Origin: Gemmatimonadaceae bacterium
GTDB lineage: Bacteria; Gemmatimonadota; Gemmatimonadetes; Gemmatimonadales; Gemmatimonadaceae
Assembly (NCBI GenBank): GCA_022843265.1
Contig: JALHNZ010000009.1
Location: forward strand, 1-64,000
Reading direction: 5' to 3'
DNA: 64,000 nt
The position numbers and the translations under genes are program-made. This document shows positions 44,591 through 54,300 of the stretch, in pieces. Position 1 is the first letter of the stretch; each line of letters opens with the position of its first letter. Below the pieces are notes generated by a model. That model had not been told where the DNA came from and searched no databases. It saw only the letters and a program-made list of their open reading frames with translations.

Positions 44591-45465
44591 TGCGCGTCGG
44601 CGTCATTGGTCATCGTGGATACGCCGGACTTCCCGGCGTACTCGGCGCGCTACTCGATCTGGCGCCCGCGCTCGGCGTAACGCTCGCCTTTGAGGAGGAG
44701 TTGTACGAGATCGCGGAGCAGGGCGAGGCACTGGAAGGGCCAGAGACGCTTGATCTGTTGCTCACCTTAGGTGGTGACGGCACGTTGCTTCGCGGTGCGC
44801 GGTATCTCGCGGGCCGTGACATTCCGATTCTCGGCGTGAATCTCGGTCGCCTCGGCTTTCTGACATCGTGCGGCGGCGATGAGTTCGACGACGCGCTGCG
44901 TCGTTGGGCGCGTGGCGATTACATGGCCGAGCAGCGCATGACACTCGACGCGAAAGCGTTTGGCCTGAATGGTGAACCGCGCGGTCACTGGCGTTGCCTG
45001 AACGACGTGGTGCTGCACAAGGGCGGCTTCGCGCGCGTTGTGCGATTTGGAGTGCACGTGGACGGTGAGCCGATTGGTGCGCTCGGAGCCGACGGTGTGG
45101 TGATTTCTACGCCTACCGGCTCAACCGGCTACAGTCTGTCTGCGGGCGGCCCGGTAGTCGTTCCTACGGTCGAATCCATCATCGTGACTCCTGTTTCGCC
45201 GCACACCCTCGCCATGCGTCCGCTCGTCTTGCCGCCGGATGTTGAAGTCAAGTTGCAAGCGGAAGATGGGCCGGAAGGACTTTTGGTCACGGTCGACGGA
45301 CAGGTCGGTACTACATTCACGGCTGGTGAGACGTTGATCATTCGCCGAGCCTCCACTCCGGTCCGCATTGTCCGCTTCCCAGGCACCTCGTTCTTTGTCC
45401 GCCTCCGTCACAAGCTCGGCTGGGGTGGGCTCAGCGAGCGCGACGGCGTTATCGCACCGGTCTGA
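44590..45465 (+). CDS. nadK: NAD kinase
   Basis: Phosphorylates NAD to NADP. LLTLGGDGTLLRGAR carries the GGDGT motif near residue 62, NDVVLHKGG the NE/D region, and STPTGSTGYSLSAGGPVV the second signature. ATG 44590 follows dxs as TGATG; the track start 44518 is inside dxs. 291 aa, a normal size. It is a common neighbour of recN. Confidence 0.95.
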   Translation: MRVGVIGHRGYAGLPGVLGALLDLAPALGVTLAFEEELYEIAEQGEALEGPETLDLLLTLGGDGTLLRGARYLAGRDIPILGVNLGRLGFLTSCGGDEFDDALRRWARGDYMAEQRMTLDAKAFGLNGEPRGHWRCLNDVVLHKGGFARVVRFGVHVDGEPIGALGADGVVISTPTGSTGYSLSAGGPVVVPTVESIIVTPVSPHTLAMRPLVLPPDVEVKLQAEDGPEGLLVTVDGQVGTTFTAGETLIIRRASTPVRIVRFPGTSFFVRLRHKLGWGGLSERDGVIAPV

Positions 45466-45478
45466 CGGCTCGGGCGGC

Positions 45479-47224
45479 GTGCTGCTCGAGCTTCGCCTTC
45501 GCAATGTGGCCGTTATTGAATCGGTCACGTTGCCGCTCACTGCGGGGCTCAACGTGCTCACCGGTGAGACGGGCGCCGGCAAGTCGCTGATCGTTGGTGC
45601 GCTGGGGTTGCTGCTGGGCGAACGCGCCGCGCCCGATCGTATTCGCGCTGGTGCCGATCGTGCGGTGGTAGAGGCCACGTTTGATGCGGGCACGCGCGCT
45701 GATCTGCGCGAGTGGCTCGACGCTCGCGGTGTTGAATCGGAAGACGACGTCTTGATTCTCAAACGCGAAGTGTCGGCAACCGGACGTTCACGTGCGTGGG
45801 TCAACGGTTCGCCTGTCACGATTGCCGTGCTACGCGAACTTGGCGCACAGCTTGTTGCGGTGCACGGTCAGCATGAGGCGCAGCAGTTGCTCGATACTGC
45901 GGCGCAGCGCGCATTGCTCGATGCCTACGCCGGCGCCGCAGGCGAAGCAGAATGTGTGGCGCAAACGCATGCACGCGTGTTGCAGGCAAAAACAGCGCTG
46001 AGCGAACTGCACAGCAAGCGCGCCAACGCGGCGCAGCGCGCTGATTACCTGCGTTTTCTTGTGCACGAAATCGATGCCGCGAATCTTCGAGACGGCGACG
46101 ACGAGCGCGTAGAAGCCGAGCATCGCCGCCTGGCAAACGCCGAGGAGCTGCGTGCGCTCGCGGCTGGGGCATCGCAGCGACTACAAGATTCCGAAGACTC
46201 GGTCACTGAACATCTCGGCGCAGTACGGCGGCAACTCGCCGCACTGCAGCGGATCGATCCTTCGCTTGAGCGACTGTCGTCCATCTTCGATGCGGCGTTC
46301 TTCGCGGCCGAAGAGTTGGCGCGCGAGTTGGTAGAATACGCCGACGGTATTGACGCTGATCCGGCCCGCCTGCGTGAACTCGATGCGCGACGAGCGGTCA
46401 TTCACCAGCTGTTGCGCAAATATGGCCCTTCGCTGCAGGACGTGTTGCTGGCGGCCAACACGGCACGCGAAGAACTCGCCCTCGTAGACGACGCAGACGC
46501 CGCGCACAACGCGCTGCAGGCTGAGCTCGCGCGGGCAGTTGCGGAACGCGCAGAAGCAGCGGCCGCGCTGTCTGACAAACGCAGCGCGGGTTCCGCTCTA
46601 CTTGCCGCGTCCGTTACGGCGTTGCTCCCGGAGCTTGGCATGACCAGTGGCACGTTCGCGGTACGCCTGACGCCACTGCCAGAGCCCGGTGCAAACGGTA
46701 TGGAATCCGTGTCGTTTGTTGCGTCATTGAATGCGGGTCTACCCGCTGGCCCACTCGACCGTGTCGCGTCTGGTGGTGAGCTGGCGCGCGTGATGCTGGC
46801 GCTCAGTACGGTGCTCGCACGTTTGCAACGCGTGCCAACCCTCGTGTTCGATGAGGTGGACGCCGGTGTTGGTGGGGCGGTGGCCTGGCAGGTCGGCGCA
46901 CTCATGCGCGGGGTGGCGGCGCATCATCAGGTGCTCGCGATTTCGCACCTCGCGCAAATCGCCGCCTGTGCACACCATCACGTGGTCGTCCGCAAGGACA
47001 CGAGCACGGCTGGAGCGGCGGGGCTGACGACCGCGGATACTCAGGTCGTGGACAACGACGAGCGTGTGTTGGAACTCGCACGCATGCTCAGCGGCGATGC
47101 GGATCGCGAGATCAGTCGCGCCCACGCGCGAGAACTGCTCGCACGTGGACAGTCGGTAGTCAGCGTTTCGGAAAGCCGCGGAAAATCCGCAACTCGAGGC
47201 GGTCGCGCGCGAGCGAAGGGATAG
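45479..47224 (+). CDS. recN: DNA repair protein RecN
   Basis: SMC-like ATPase recruited to double-strand breaks. LLELRLRNVAVIESVTLPL and Walker A TGETGAGKSLIVGAL near residue 30, a long coiled-coil middle, and a C-terminal ATPase half (SGGELARVMLALSTVL signature, LVFDEVDAGVGG Walker B, VLAISHLAQIAA). GTG 45479, 13 bp after nadK, gives 581 aa and the family N-terminus; the track start lies in nadK. Its final 65 bp are antisense to the 3' end of the next gene. Confidence 0.95.
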   Translation: MLLELRLRNVAVIESVTLPLTAGLNVLTGETGAGKSLIVGALGLLLGERAAPDRIRAGADRAVVEATFDAGTRADLREWLDARGVESEDDVLILKREVSATGRSRAWVNGSPVTIAVLRELGAQLVAVHGQHEAQQLLDTAAQRALLDAYAGAAGEAECVAQTHARVLQAKTALSELHSKRANAAQRADYLRFLVHEIDAANLRDGDDERVEAEHRRLANAEELRALAAGASQRLQDSEDSVTEHLGAVRRQLAALQRIDPSLERLSSIFDAAFFAAEELARELVEYADGIDADPARLRELDARRAVIHQLLRKYGPSLQDVLLAANTAREELALVDDADAAHNALQAELARAVAERAEAAAALSDKRSAGSALLAASVTALLPELGMTSGTFAVRLTPLPEPGANGMESVSFVASLNAGLPAGPLDRVASGGELARVMLALSTVLARLQRVPTLVFDEVDAGVGGAVAWQVGALMRGVAAHHQVLAISHLAQIAACAHHHVVVRKDTSTAGAAGLTTADTQVVDNDERVLELARMLSGDADREISRAHARELLARGQSVVSVSESRGKSATRGGRARAKG

Positions 47225-48875
47225 GCGAGTCGCTCGCCGACAACGCGACCTCGTGCGCGAACAGCACCTCGAGGGCAAACTTGGACTTGCCGCGCGCAAA
47301 GGCGGCGAGTGTTGAGTAGGTCAATCCAATCGCACCGAACTGTGCGGAGCCGGATCCCGTCTCGAACACGTCGCCCTCTGCCGGTTCGTATCGATCCGCG
47401 CCGAACGAACGGTAGAGCCACGTGGCCGACACGCCGAACTTGTCACTCAGATTCAGACGCGGTGCCACTTCAAGATCCAGCCGCTGTCCGAGTGTGCGCG
47501 AGACCGCCTGCGGCGCACTGAGAAAGAACAGCTCTGGCAGTCCAGCACCGGGCACGCGTACGACCGCGTTGTCTGCCAGCGGCGTAGTGCTACGAACCGT
47601 GGCTGATACCCATGCACGGTTCTTCCACACCAGATCGGTCGTTGCACGCAGCAGCAGCGCATTGACACCGTCGCCCGTGGCCAGTGCAAACGCCTCGTTC
47701 GCCTGCGCGCTGCTGGCGGTACCAAAGCGCCAGCCTGCGGACCCCAATACGCGCACGCCCGAACGCTGGGTTGCCAGTCGCGCCGACTGGTCACCATTCC
47801 ACGTGTCGTAGAGCAGCACGCGTGCTTCGACATCAACGTCGCCCATGCCGGCGCGAAACGCGGAGGCCAGCGTGTCGGCGCCAACACCAAATACCGAGTC
47901 CTGCGCAATTCGCTGCAAACCATTTGTGCCGTACACAAGCACCGCGCCGTTCGGACCGATTGGTGGTAGCGTGGTGGTGGACAGGAACCTCGTGAAGCCT
48001 TCGCGAATGTCTTCAAGTGATTCCGTCACGGCATTGTGCACAGCGCCGCCTTGCACCGGCACAAGCGGCGACCCCACATTCTGATCATTGCCGTACACCG
48101 CGCCCCACGCTTCGCGAAACGAAGCGACACGTGCAGCCAGCGCCTGTGCGGCGGCAGGATCGGCGCGGATCGCGTCACACTCGGAGCCGGCAGTGGAGGC
48201 TCCACAGCTGGCAATCAAGTTGACCAGCCGCGTACGCTCGTTGCCGAGCTGCACAAAAATGCTGCTGTTCGCCGTGTAACTCGCGGGCGACAGAATGCCA
48301 GGATTTTCACCCACATTCGCGCCAGATCCGTTTCGGTTCAGCACCAGGTTGGCGTTGTGCGTGACTTCGACGTACGGCACGCGCACACCCACACTGATGC
48401 GCCGCGTAACTCCAAAATCGGCTTGCAGCGTGGTGGTGGTACGACGCACCGCGCCGCTCGCTTCGAGCGCGCCGAGCGTCAGGTCGAACGTTGGCAGGCC
48501 GGCAAGCGCGCGAATGCCGCTTTGCGCGTTCGCCAGCGCCGGCAACTGGGTCACGCCAAGCGACGGCGTAGCGAGGGCATCGAGGAGTGGAGACCGTGTG
48601 CCGTCGGCGAGCAGTCTTCGATCCCATTGATCCCAGGCGACGCCGATATTCACGCGCAGGCCGCGGGCCGGAATTGGGATCGCGTCCTCACCCAGACCGG
48701 CCACGGGCTGCGCCGACAGGCGAGGCGCCGCACTCGTCAGGAGAAGGCCTGCCAACAGGACGGTTGGTACTACCGCGAGCAAAGCCCGGGCGGAGCGAAC
48801 TTCAGGGCGTCGGGTCAGAAGAATTCGGGTTGATCGCACAGGGGCAAAACGGGCCGTGCGCCAAGTGTCCGGCAT
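47160..48875 (-). CDS. Predicted exported/outer-membrane protein of unknown function
   Basis: 571 aa from ATG 48875 (a GTG precedes it at 48878). After a 30-residue basic region there is a Sec-like hydrophobic segment (ALLAVVPTVLLAGLLLTSAAPRLSAQ). The mature part alternates short hydrophobic and polar stretches (LQADFGVTRRISVGVRVPYVEV, RLDLEVAPRLNLSDKFGVSATWLYRSF), typical of beta-barrel porin-like proteins of environmental bacteria. No family is recognised. The last 65 bp overlap the end of recN on the other strand. Confidence 0.65.
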   Translation of the reverse strand: MPDTWRTARFAPVRSTRILLTRRPEVRSARALLAVVPTVLLAGLLLTSAAPRLSAQPVAGLGEDAIPIPARGLRVNIGVAWDQWDRRLLADGTRSPLLDALATPSLGVTQLPALANAQSGIRALAGLPTFDLTLGALEASGAVRRTTTTLQADFGVTRRISVGVRVPYVEVTHNANLVLNRNGSGANVGENPGILSPASYTANSSIFVQLGNERTRLVNLIASCGASTAGSECDAIRADPAAAQALAARVASFREAWGAVYGNDQNVGSPLVPVQGGAVHNAVTESLEDIREGFTRFLSTTTLPPIGPNGAVLVYGTNGLQRIAQDSVFGVGADTLASAFRAGMGDVDVEARVLLYDTWNGDQSARLATQRSGVRVLGSAGWRFGTASSAQANEAFALATGDGVNALLLRATTDLVWKNRAWVSATVRSTTPLADNAVVRVPGAGLPELFFLSAPQAVSRTLGQRLDLEVAPRLNLSDKFGVSATWLYRSFGADRYEPAEGDVFETGSGSAQFGAIGLTYSTLAAFARGKSKFALEVLFAHEVALSASDSPIPSLARDRLELRIFRGFPKR

Positions 48876-48968
48876 CACGGGGGCAATCGGCTAGATTAGC
48901 CCGATCGTCCAAGCCCGTCAACGCGACGGGTACGCGTGCTGATAGCGTCCTGCGTCCTCAAGGGTTCC

Positions 48969-50765
48969 GTGTCCGACTCTCCTCGCTCCATTCCGTCCGT
49001 GCCGTGGCAGACCACGGGCAATCACTGGCTGTCGCTACCGTGCATTCACCCGGCCAACGGTGCGATCTACGCGCTTGGCGTGTTGCATCGCGGGGCGCGT
49101 GCGGCCGTCGAGTTCGCGGGCGCCCGCGGCTTCGTCGAGGGCGAGGGCACCCCGCTCTTGAAGCCAGTGATTCGCGTGGATGGCGAGGTGCGCGAACTGG
49201 CGAGTGAGGGCATCGCCTGGGAACGCGCCGTTGGCTGGCTGCCCACCTTTACGTGCACGCTCGGCTCACTGCTGCTCCGCGGGACTGTATTCGCGCCGTA
49301 TGGGCGCGATGCCGATATGGCCGGTGCTGTGTACGCGATCACCATCGAGAATCGAGGCACAAACGCGCACCGTGTGGAGCTTGCACTCGAAGGAGTGCTG
49401 GGGCACCGCCAGCAGCGCGTGCGCACGCCGCGCGACTTCGACGATGCGCATCGTGTTGTGCTCGGCCACAACGAGACGATCATCCTTGAAGGGGCGGCGG
49501 TGCCTGGTATGGTGGCGGTTGCGATTGGCGCCGACGGCGAGGCCACGCGTGAAATCGGCGATGACGTGAACGGCGCTATAGCGTTCGCCGTGCGTCGGAC
49601 GCTCACTGTAGAAGCTGGGCAGTCCGTGCCGTGCGCGTTCTACCTCGCTGTCGGACCGGAACGCGACGGTGCGTGTGCCACGGTTGGTGTGTTGCGTCGG
49701 CGTGGCTGGCGCACGCTGCTCGCGGCCACGCGCGAGGCATTGCAGCAGCTGGAGCAGACGACTGGGCAGGATGCCATCGACCGACTCGTCAATCGCAACT
49801 TGCTCTTCTGCTACTTCTACGGTGTCGGACGTGGTCTCGATGACGCGCACTATTATCTCGTACGCACTCGAGCGCCCTGGCATAGTCTCGGCGCGACCGT
49901 GCGTGACTGGGAAGCGCTCATGTGGACGTTGAGCGCCGTGCAGCTGGCCGATAACGCACTCGCGCGTGAGTTGCTTGTGCGAACGTGTGAACTGCACGGG
50001 TACGCGCCGGGCCAGGGCGTGCATTATCTCGATGGTACCTTGTTTGAGCCGGGCTTCGCGATTGAAGGAGCGGCCGCGTATCCGATTGCCGTGGATCGCT
50101 ACATTCGCGCGTCTGACGATGACCAGATCGTGGAAGAGCCTGTGGTTGCCGATACGCTCTACGTGGCAAACGATGATCTGGTCGCGCGTCGTGACGAGCG
50201 GTTGCCGTTGTATTCGACCGAGGTGAGTCCGAGCGGACAGCCGGTACGGTTTCCGTTTACGCTGCACGGCAATGCTGTCGTTGCTGCAGCACTTGACGTA
50301 CTGCGTCGCACGCTCGATGAAGAGGCGGCGCGCGATGTCGAGGACCCGGCCGCAGTGCGCGCCGCCATGCAGCGCCATTTTGCACAGGATCGTGGTGGCA
50401 AAGCGCATCTTGCCGCCGCGATCGATCTGGCCGGTGGGGCGGATCAGGTTGACGATCCCGCGGCTTCTGTGTTGTGGCTTCCGCTGTACGACGCGCTCGA
50501 TCGCGATGATTCGCTGTTCCGGCGCTCCGTTCGTGCCGTGGCGCCGGACGATGGCGGACTCTTGCGTCAGATTGCGCGCTTGCTCGGGCCCGATGGCAAT
50601 ACGGTGTTGCAGTGGCTGCGTCGTGCACCGTTGGATCAGGGGATCGCCGCGTCCGTGGTGGATACTGACGGGCGTGGCGTCGCCGATGGTGGCGATGCGG
50701 CGCTCGCCGGATTGCTCGCGTCGACGGTCTGGTATGCGTCGCACGCACTCGGTTTGCACGAATGA
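48969..50765 (+). CDS. Cytoplasmic glycosidase-fold (six-hairpin) protein, function unknown
   Basis: 598 aa from GTG 48969 (track start GTG 48936); neither start has a clear Shine-Dalgarno. The N-terminal half looks like a beta-sandwich (GNHWLSLPCIHPANGAIYALGV ... YAITIENRGTNAHRVELALEGVLGH). The C-terminal half is helical with repeated hairpins (NRNLLFCYFYGVGRG, TVRDWEALMWTLSAVQLAD, LWLPLYDALDRDDSLFRRSV), reminiscent of (alpha/alpha)6 glycoside hydrolases and phosphorylases. There is no signal peptide. Substrate and catalytic acids cannot be assigned. Confidence 0.55.
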   Translation: MSDSPRSIPSVPWQTTGNHWLSLPCIHPANGAIYALGVLHRGARAAVEFAGARGFVEGEGTPLLKPVIRVDGEVRELASEGIAWERAVGWLPTFTCTLGSLLLRGTVFAPYGRDADMAGAVYAITIENRGTNAHRVELALEGVLGHRQQRVRTPRDFDDAHRVVLGHNETIILEGAAVPGMVAVAIGADGEATREIGDDVNGAIAFAVRRTLTVEAGQSVPCAFYLAVGPERDGACATVGVLRRRGWRTLLAATREALQQLEQTTGQDAIDRLVNRNLLFCYFYGVGRGLDDAHYYLVRTRAPWHSLGATVRDWEALMWTLSAVQLADNALARELLVRTCELHGYAPGQGVHYLDGTLFEPGFAIEGAAAYPIAVDRYIRASDDDQIVEEPVVADTLYVANDDLVARRDERLPLYSTEVSPSGQPVRFPFTLHGNAVVAAALDVLRRTLDEEAARDVEDPAAVRAAMQRHFAQDRGGKAHLAAAIDLAGGADQVDDPAASVLWLPLYDALDRDDSLFRRSVRAVAPDDGGLLRQIARLLGPDGNTVLQWLRRAPLDQGIAASVVDTDGRGVADGGDAALAGLLASTVWYASHALGLHE

Positions 50766-50797
50766 TCACCAGGTCATGACAGATGCGGTGTCGGCGC

Positions 50798-50826
50798 TTG
50801 TAACGCGGCGCCGGCCGGGATATGTT
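50798..50826 (+). promoter_or_regulatory. Promoter of tRNA-Gly
   Basis: TTGTAA (50798-50803), a 17 bp GC-rich spacer and TATGTT (50821-50826). The expected start is near 50833, directly before the mature tRNA 5' end at 50835. Confidence 0.65.
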
Positions 50827-50834
50827 GGGAGCAC

Positions 50835-50907
50835 GCGGGAATAGCTCAGTTGGTAGAGCACAACCTTGCCAAGGTTGGGGTCGCGGGTTCGAGTCCCGTT
50901 TCCCGCT
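50835..50907 (+). tRNA. tRNA-Gly (anticodon GCC)
   Basis: The 73 nt fold into a cloverleaf: acceptor GCGGGAA/TTCCCGC, D arm with AGCTCAGTTGGTAGAGC, anticodon arm with loop TTGCCAA (anticodon GCC), and T arm GCGGG-TTCGAGT-CCCGT. The discriminator base is T and CCA is not encoded. Confidence 0.95.
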
Positions 50908-50941
50908 CTGTGCTGTAGGTTCGTTGGTAGTTACGGGAAGG

Positions 50942-50973
50942 GGAGCGGTGCATGACCGCTCCTTTCGCGTTTT
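50942..50973 (+). terminator. Intrinsic terminator between the two tRNAs
   Basis: Perfect 8 bp stem GGAGCGGT/ACCGCTCC with a GCATG loop, followed by TTTCGCGTTTT. It ends 6 bp before tRNA-Leu, so the two tRNAs probably form separate transcripts, or read-through is partial. Confidence 0.7.
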
Positions 50974-50978
50974 CGGTG

Positions 50979-51062
50979 GCCCGGATGGCGAAACCGGTAG
51001 ACGCGGGGGCCTTAAAAGCCCCTGTCCGCAAGGACATGCGGGTTCGAGTCCCGCTTCGGGCA
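50979..51062 (+). tRNA. tRNA-Leu (anticodon TAA)
   Basis: 84 nt class II tRNA with acceptor GCCCGGA/TTCGGGC, anticodon loop CTTAAAA (anticodon TAA, reads UUA), a long variable arm (TGTCCGCAAGGACA) and T arm GCGGG-TTCGAGT-CCCGC. The discriminator is A and CCA is not encoded. Confidence 0.95.
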
Positions 51063-51086
51063 CTCATCACCACGTAGGAGACCGGC

Positions 51087-51308
51087 TTGCGTACCGTTCG
51101 TGACTCTCAGGGCATCAACTGGATTTGTCTCGAGCTGCCGGAGGTCCCCGCTGATTTTGCGGCGGCTGCGACCACCATACAACCCCCTCCTGTTGCCGTT
51201 GAATGCAACTCTGGCGCCGATCGAGCCATTGTGTTGCTGGCAGAGGATTGGGCGGACGCGTTGTCCGATGACGGACTTGTCGAACACATCGCACGCGCAT
51301 TGCGCTAA
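51087..51308 (+). CDS. Small hypothetical protein (73 aa)
   Basis: Begins with TTG 51087, with AGGAG (51076-51080) 6 nt upstream, so translation is credible. The protein is acidic (WICLELPEVPADF ... IVLLAEDWADALSDDGLVEHIARAL) and has no membrane segment or recognised domain. It lies 24 bp after tRNA-Leu and 91 bp before the propionyl-CoA synthase gene. That 91 bp gap shows no clear promoter. A regulatory or accessory role is possible but unsupported. Confidence 0.6.
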   Translation: MRTVRDSQGINWICLELPEVPADFAAAATTIQPPPVAVECNSGADRAIVLLAEDWADALSDDGLVEHIARALR

Positions 51309-51399
51309 TCCAGCGTTGTTACTGCACTGATCTTGCGCTGATCCTCACTGGGCCGCAAAGTGGCTCAGGTGCGCGTTCACGTCATGGCAAGGGGATGGG

Positions 51400-54300
51400 G
51401 TGGCTACTGGGGAGACGATTGGGCTCGCGGCGGTAGCTCCGCCTGAGCCTCAGCGCAACGCGTTGCGCTCACGAGACGACTGGAACGCCGCGCGCGCAGC
51501 GTGCGAGGCCGATCCGGGACGCTATCACGGCGACATCGCGGCGCACACGCTGCATTGGTTTGATGCGTCCCTCGGGGATCATGGTGCGTGGATCACACAT
51601 GATGAGATCACCGGTGCCTGGGCCGGGTGGGACGCGCAGACACTGCAGCCTCTCGCTCCCACGCGAGACGCAGCATGGCGTCCGTGGAAGCGCGCGTTCA
51701 ACGATGATCACGCGCCGTGGTATCGCTGGTTTGAAGGAGCGCTCACCAACGCCGGCTTTAACGAGGTCGATCGCCACGTGCTCGCTGGGCACGGTGCCGA
51801 GCCCGCGTTTCTCGTGGAAGGCGATCGGTGGGATCAATCGCGAGATAACGGCCGCGGCGCGCCGGTTGTCTCGTATCCGATCTCGCGGAAAGGATTGCTT
51901 GTCGATGTCGCCAAAGCCGCGCTCGCTTTGCGCACACTCGGGTTGAAGACGGGTGATCGCATTGCGCTCAATCTTCCCAACATTCCGCAACAGATCGCGT
52001 GGACGGAAGCGGCCAAGCGCCTTGGCATCTTGTACACGCCGGTCTTTGGTGGCTTCTCCGACAAGACGCTGGCCGATCGCATTCATGATGCCGGCGCACG
52101 CGTTGTGATTACGGCGGACGGCGGCTGGCGCAACGCGCAGATCATTCCATTCAAGGCGGCGTACACGGATCCCGCGCTTGACCAGTACATCGCCGCGGAT
52201 CGTGCGGTGCACGTGGTGCGTGAGGCGCTCGGCGCACTTTCGCTGGACAGCGCGCAGGTTGAGCTCATTACACGCAGCGCTGCCGAGGCGGTCTCGGGTG
52301 AAATCACGGTGGAGCGGCGTGATGCGATGCGTGGCGTTGGTCGCGCGTTGCTTTCGCTGACCGAGTCCGGCGCGCTCGACGCGTCGGACGCGAGCCGCGT
52401 GCGAACGGCGGTGGCGCGTGCGCTTGTTGACGCGGGTTCATCGGTTGAACGCGTGGTCGTGGTGAAATACACGGCCCAGGCCGATGTACCATGGCGCGCG
52501 GGACGTGATGTGTGGGAAGATGAACTGCTCGGACCCGCGAGTACTGCATTGATCGAGGCCGCACGAGCTTTCGGGCATGACGTGTCGACAGAAGCCGAGT
52601 TGCGTGAGCTGCCAGACATCGAGCTGGTGCGCGTGGTGTGGTCTCTGGTTCCACCAGTTCCGGTCGACAGCGAGTTTCCGCTCTTTTTCATCTACACGTC
52701 TGGCTCCACCGGCAAACCAAAGGGCGTGGTGCATGTGCATGGCGGTTGGACCGCCGGCGTTGCGCACACCATGCGCATCGCGTTTGATGCACAGCCTGGT
52801 GATGTGATGTATGTGGTCGCGGACCCCGGTTGGATTACGGGGCAGAGTTACATGATCTCAGCGGCGCTCACGACGCGCACCACCAGTGTGCTTGCCGAAG
52901 GCGCACCCGTGTTTCCGTCAGCGGGACGTTTTGCATCGATCATTGAGCGGTACAACGTGCGCATTTTCAAGGCGGGCGTCACGTTCCTCAAGGCAGTGAT
53001 GCAGGATCCGCAGAACGCCGAAGATGTGCGGCGATACAATGTGTCGTCACTGCGTGTAGCAACGTTTTGCGCCGAGCCCACATCGCCAACAGTGCAGGAG
53101 TTTGGCATGTCGCTCCTCACGCCCTGGTACATCAACTCGTACTGGGCCACGGAGCACGGCGGCATTGTCTGGACGCACTTTTTTGGCAACGGCGATTTTC
53201 CGCTGCGTGCCGATGCGCACACGTATCCGCTGCCGTGGGTCATGGGCGATGTGTGGCTGGCCGATGGTGCGCCTGATGCAGACGGTCGCTTTGCGCCACG
53301 TGTTGCCGACGAGGGTGAAAAGGGTGAGGTGGTCATCACGGCCCCGTATCCGTACCTCGCGCGTACGATCTGGGGTGATGTTTCGTCGTTCAAGGTGGAG
53401 GGCTACGGCGTGTCGTCGCAGTGGCGCGGCGACATTGATCGTTACCGCTCCACGTACTGGAGCCGCTGGCAGGGGCGCTGGGCGTACACGCAGGGAGATT
53501 TTGCGGTGCGTTATCCCGATGGCGGATTCTCATTGCATGGACGAAGCGATGATGTGATCAACGTGTCCGGGCATCGCATGGGCACGGAAGAAATCGAAGG
53601 CGCGATTCTGCGAGACAAACAGCTCAATGCCGATTCACCGATTGGCAACGTGATCGTGGTTGGTGCACCGCATCGTGAAAAAGGACTCACGCCGCTCGCG
53701 TTCGTGACGATTGCACCGGGCCGTCGCCTGACGGCGGATGACCGTCGTCGACTCATTGAGCTCGTGCGCCAGGAGAAGGGCGCGGTTGCGGTGCCTGAAG
53801 ATTTTCTCGAGGTCCCGGCGTTCCCCGAAACACGCAGCGGCAAGTACGTGCGACGTCTCCTCCGCGCACTGGTGGAGGATCAGCCGCAGGGTGATCTCAG
53901 CACGCTTCGCAATCCGGAGTGTGTACCGGCGCTTCAGCGTGTGATTGGCGAATGGAAGGCGCGGCAGCGCATACGTGAGTCGCAGCGCATCCTGGAGCAT
54001 GGTCGCTACTTCCGCGTGCAGTACCATACGGTGGCGCAAGCCAACGGCGAAGCTGTTCGCATGGCGCTGGTCACGGTCACGAACGCGCCGGTGAACGCAC
54101 TCAACGAGCGCGCGCTCGATGAACTCGTCACAGTTGTTGAACATCTGTCGCGCCGGAGCGATGTCGCGGCCGTCATCTTCACGGGTGAAGGAACGTCATC
54201 ATTTGTGGCCGGCGCTGACATTCGTCAGTTGCTGGAAGATGTGCACACCGTTGAAGAAGCCGTCACACTTCCAAACGTGGCGCACCTGGCGTTCCGCACG

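Noticed and set aside
49266-50759. 497 aa minus-strand ORF opposite the glycosidase-like gene
   Set aside because: Composition is biased to Arg, His and Ile, as in other shadow frames; the plus-strand protein is better behaved.
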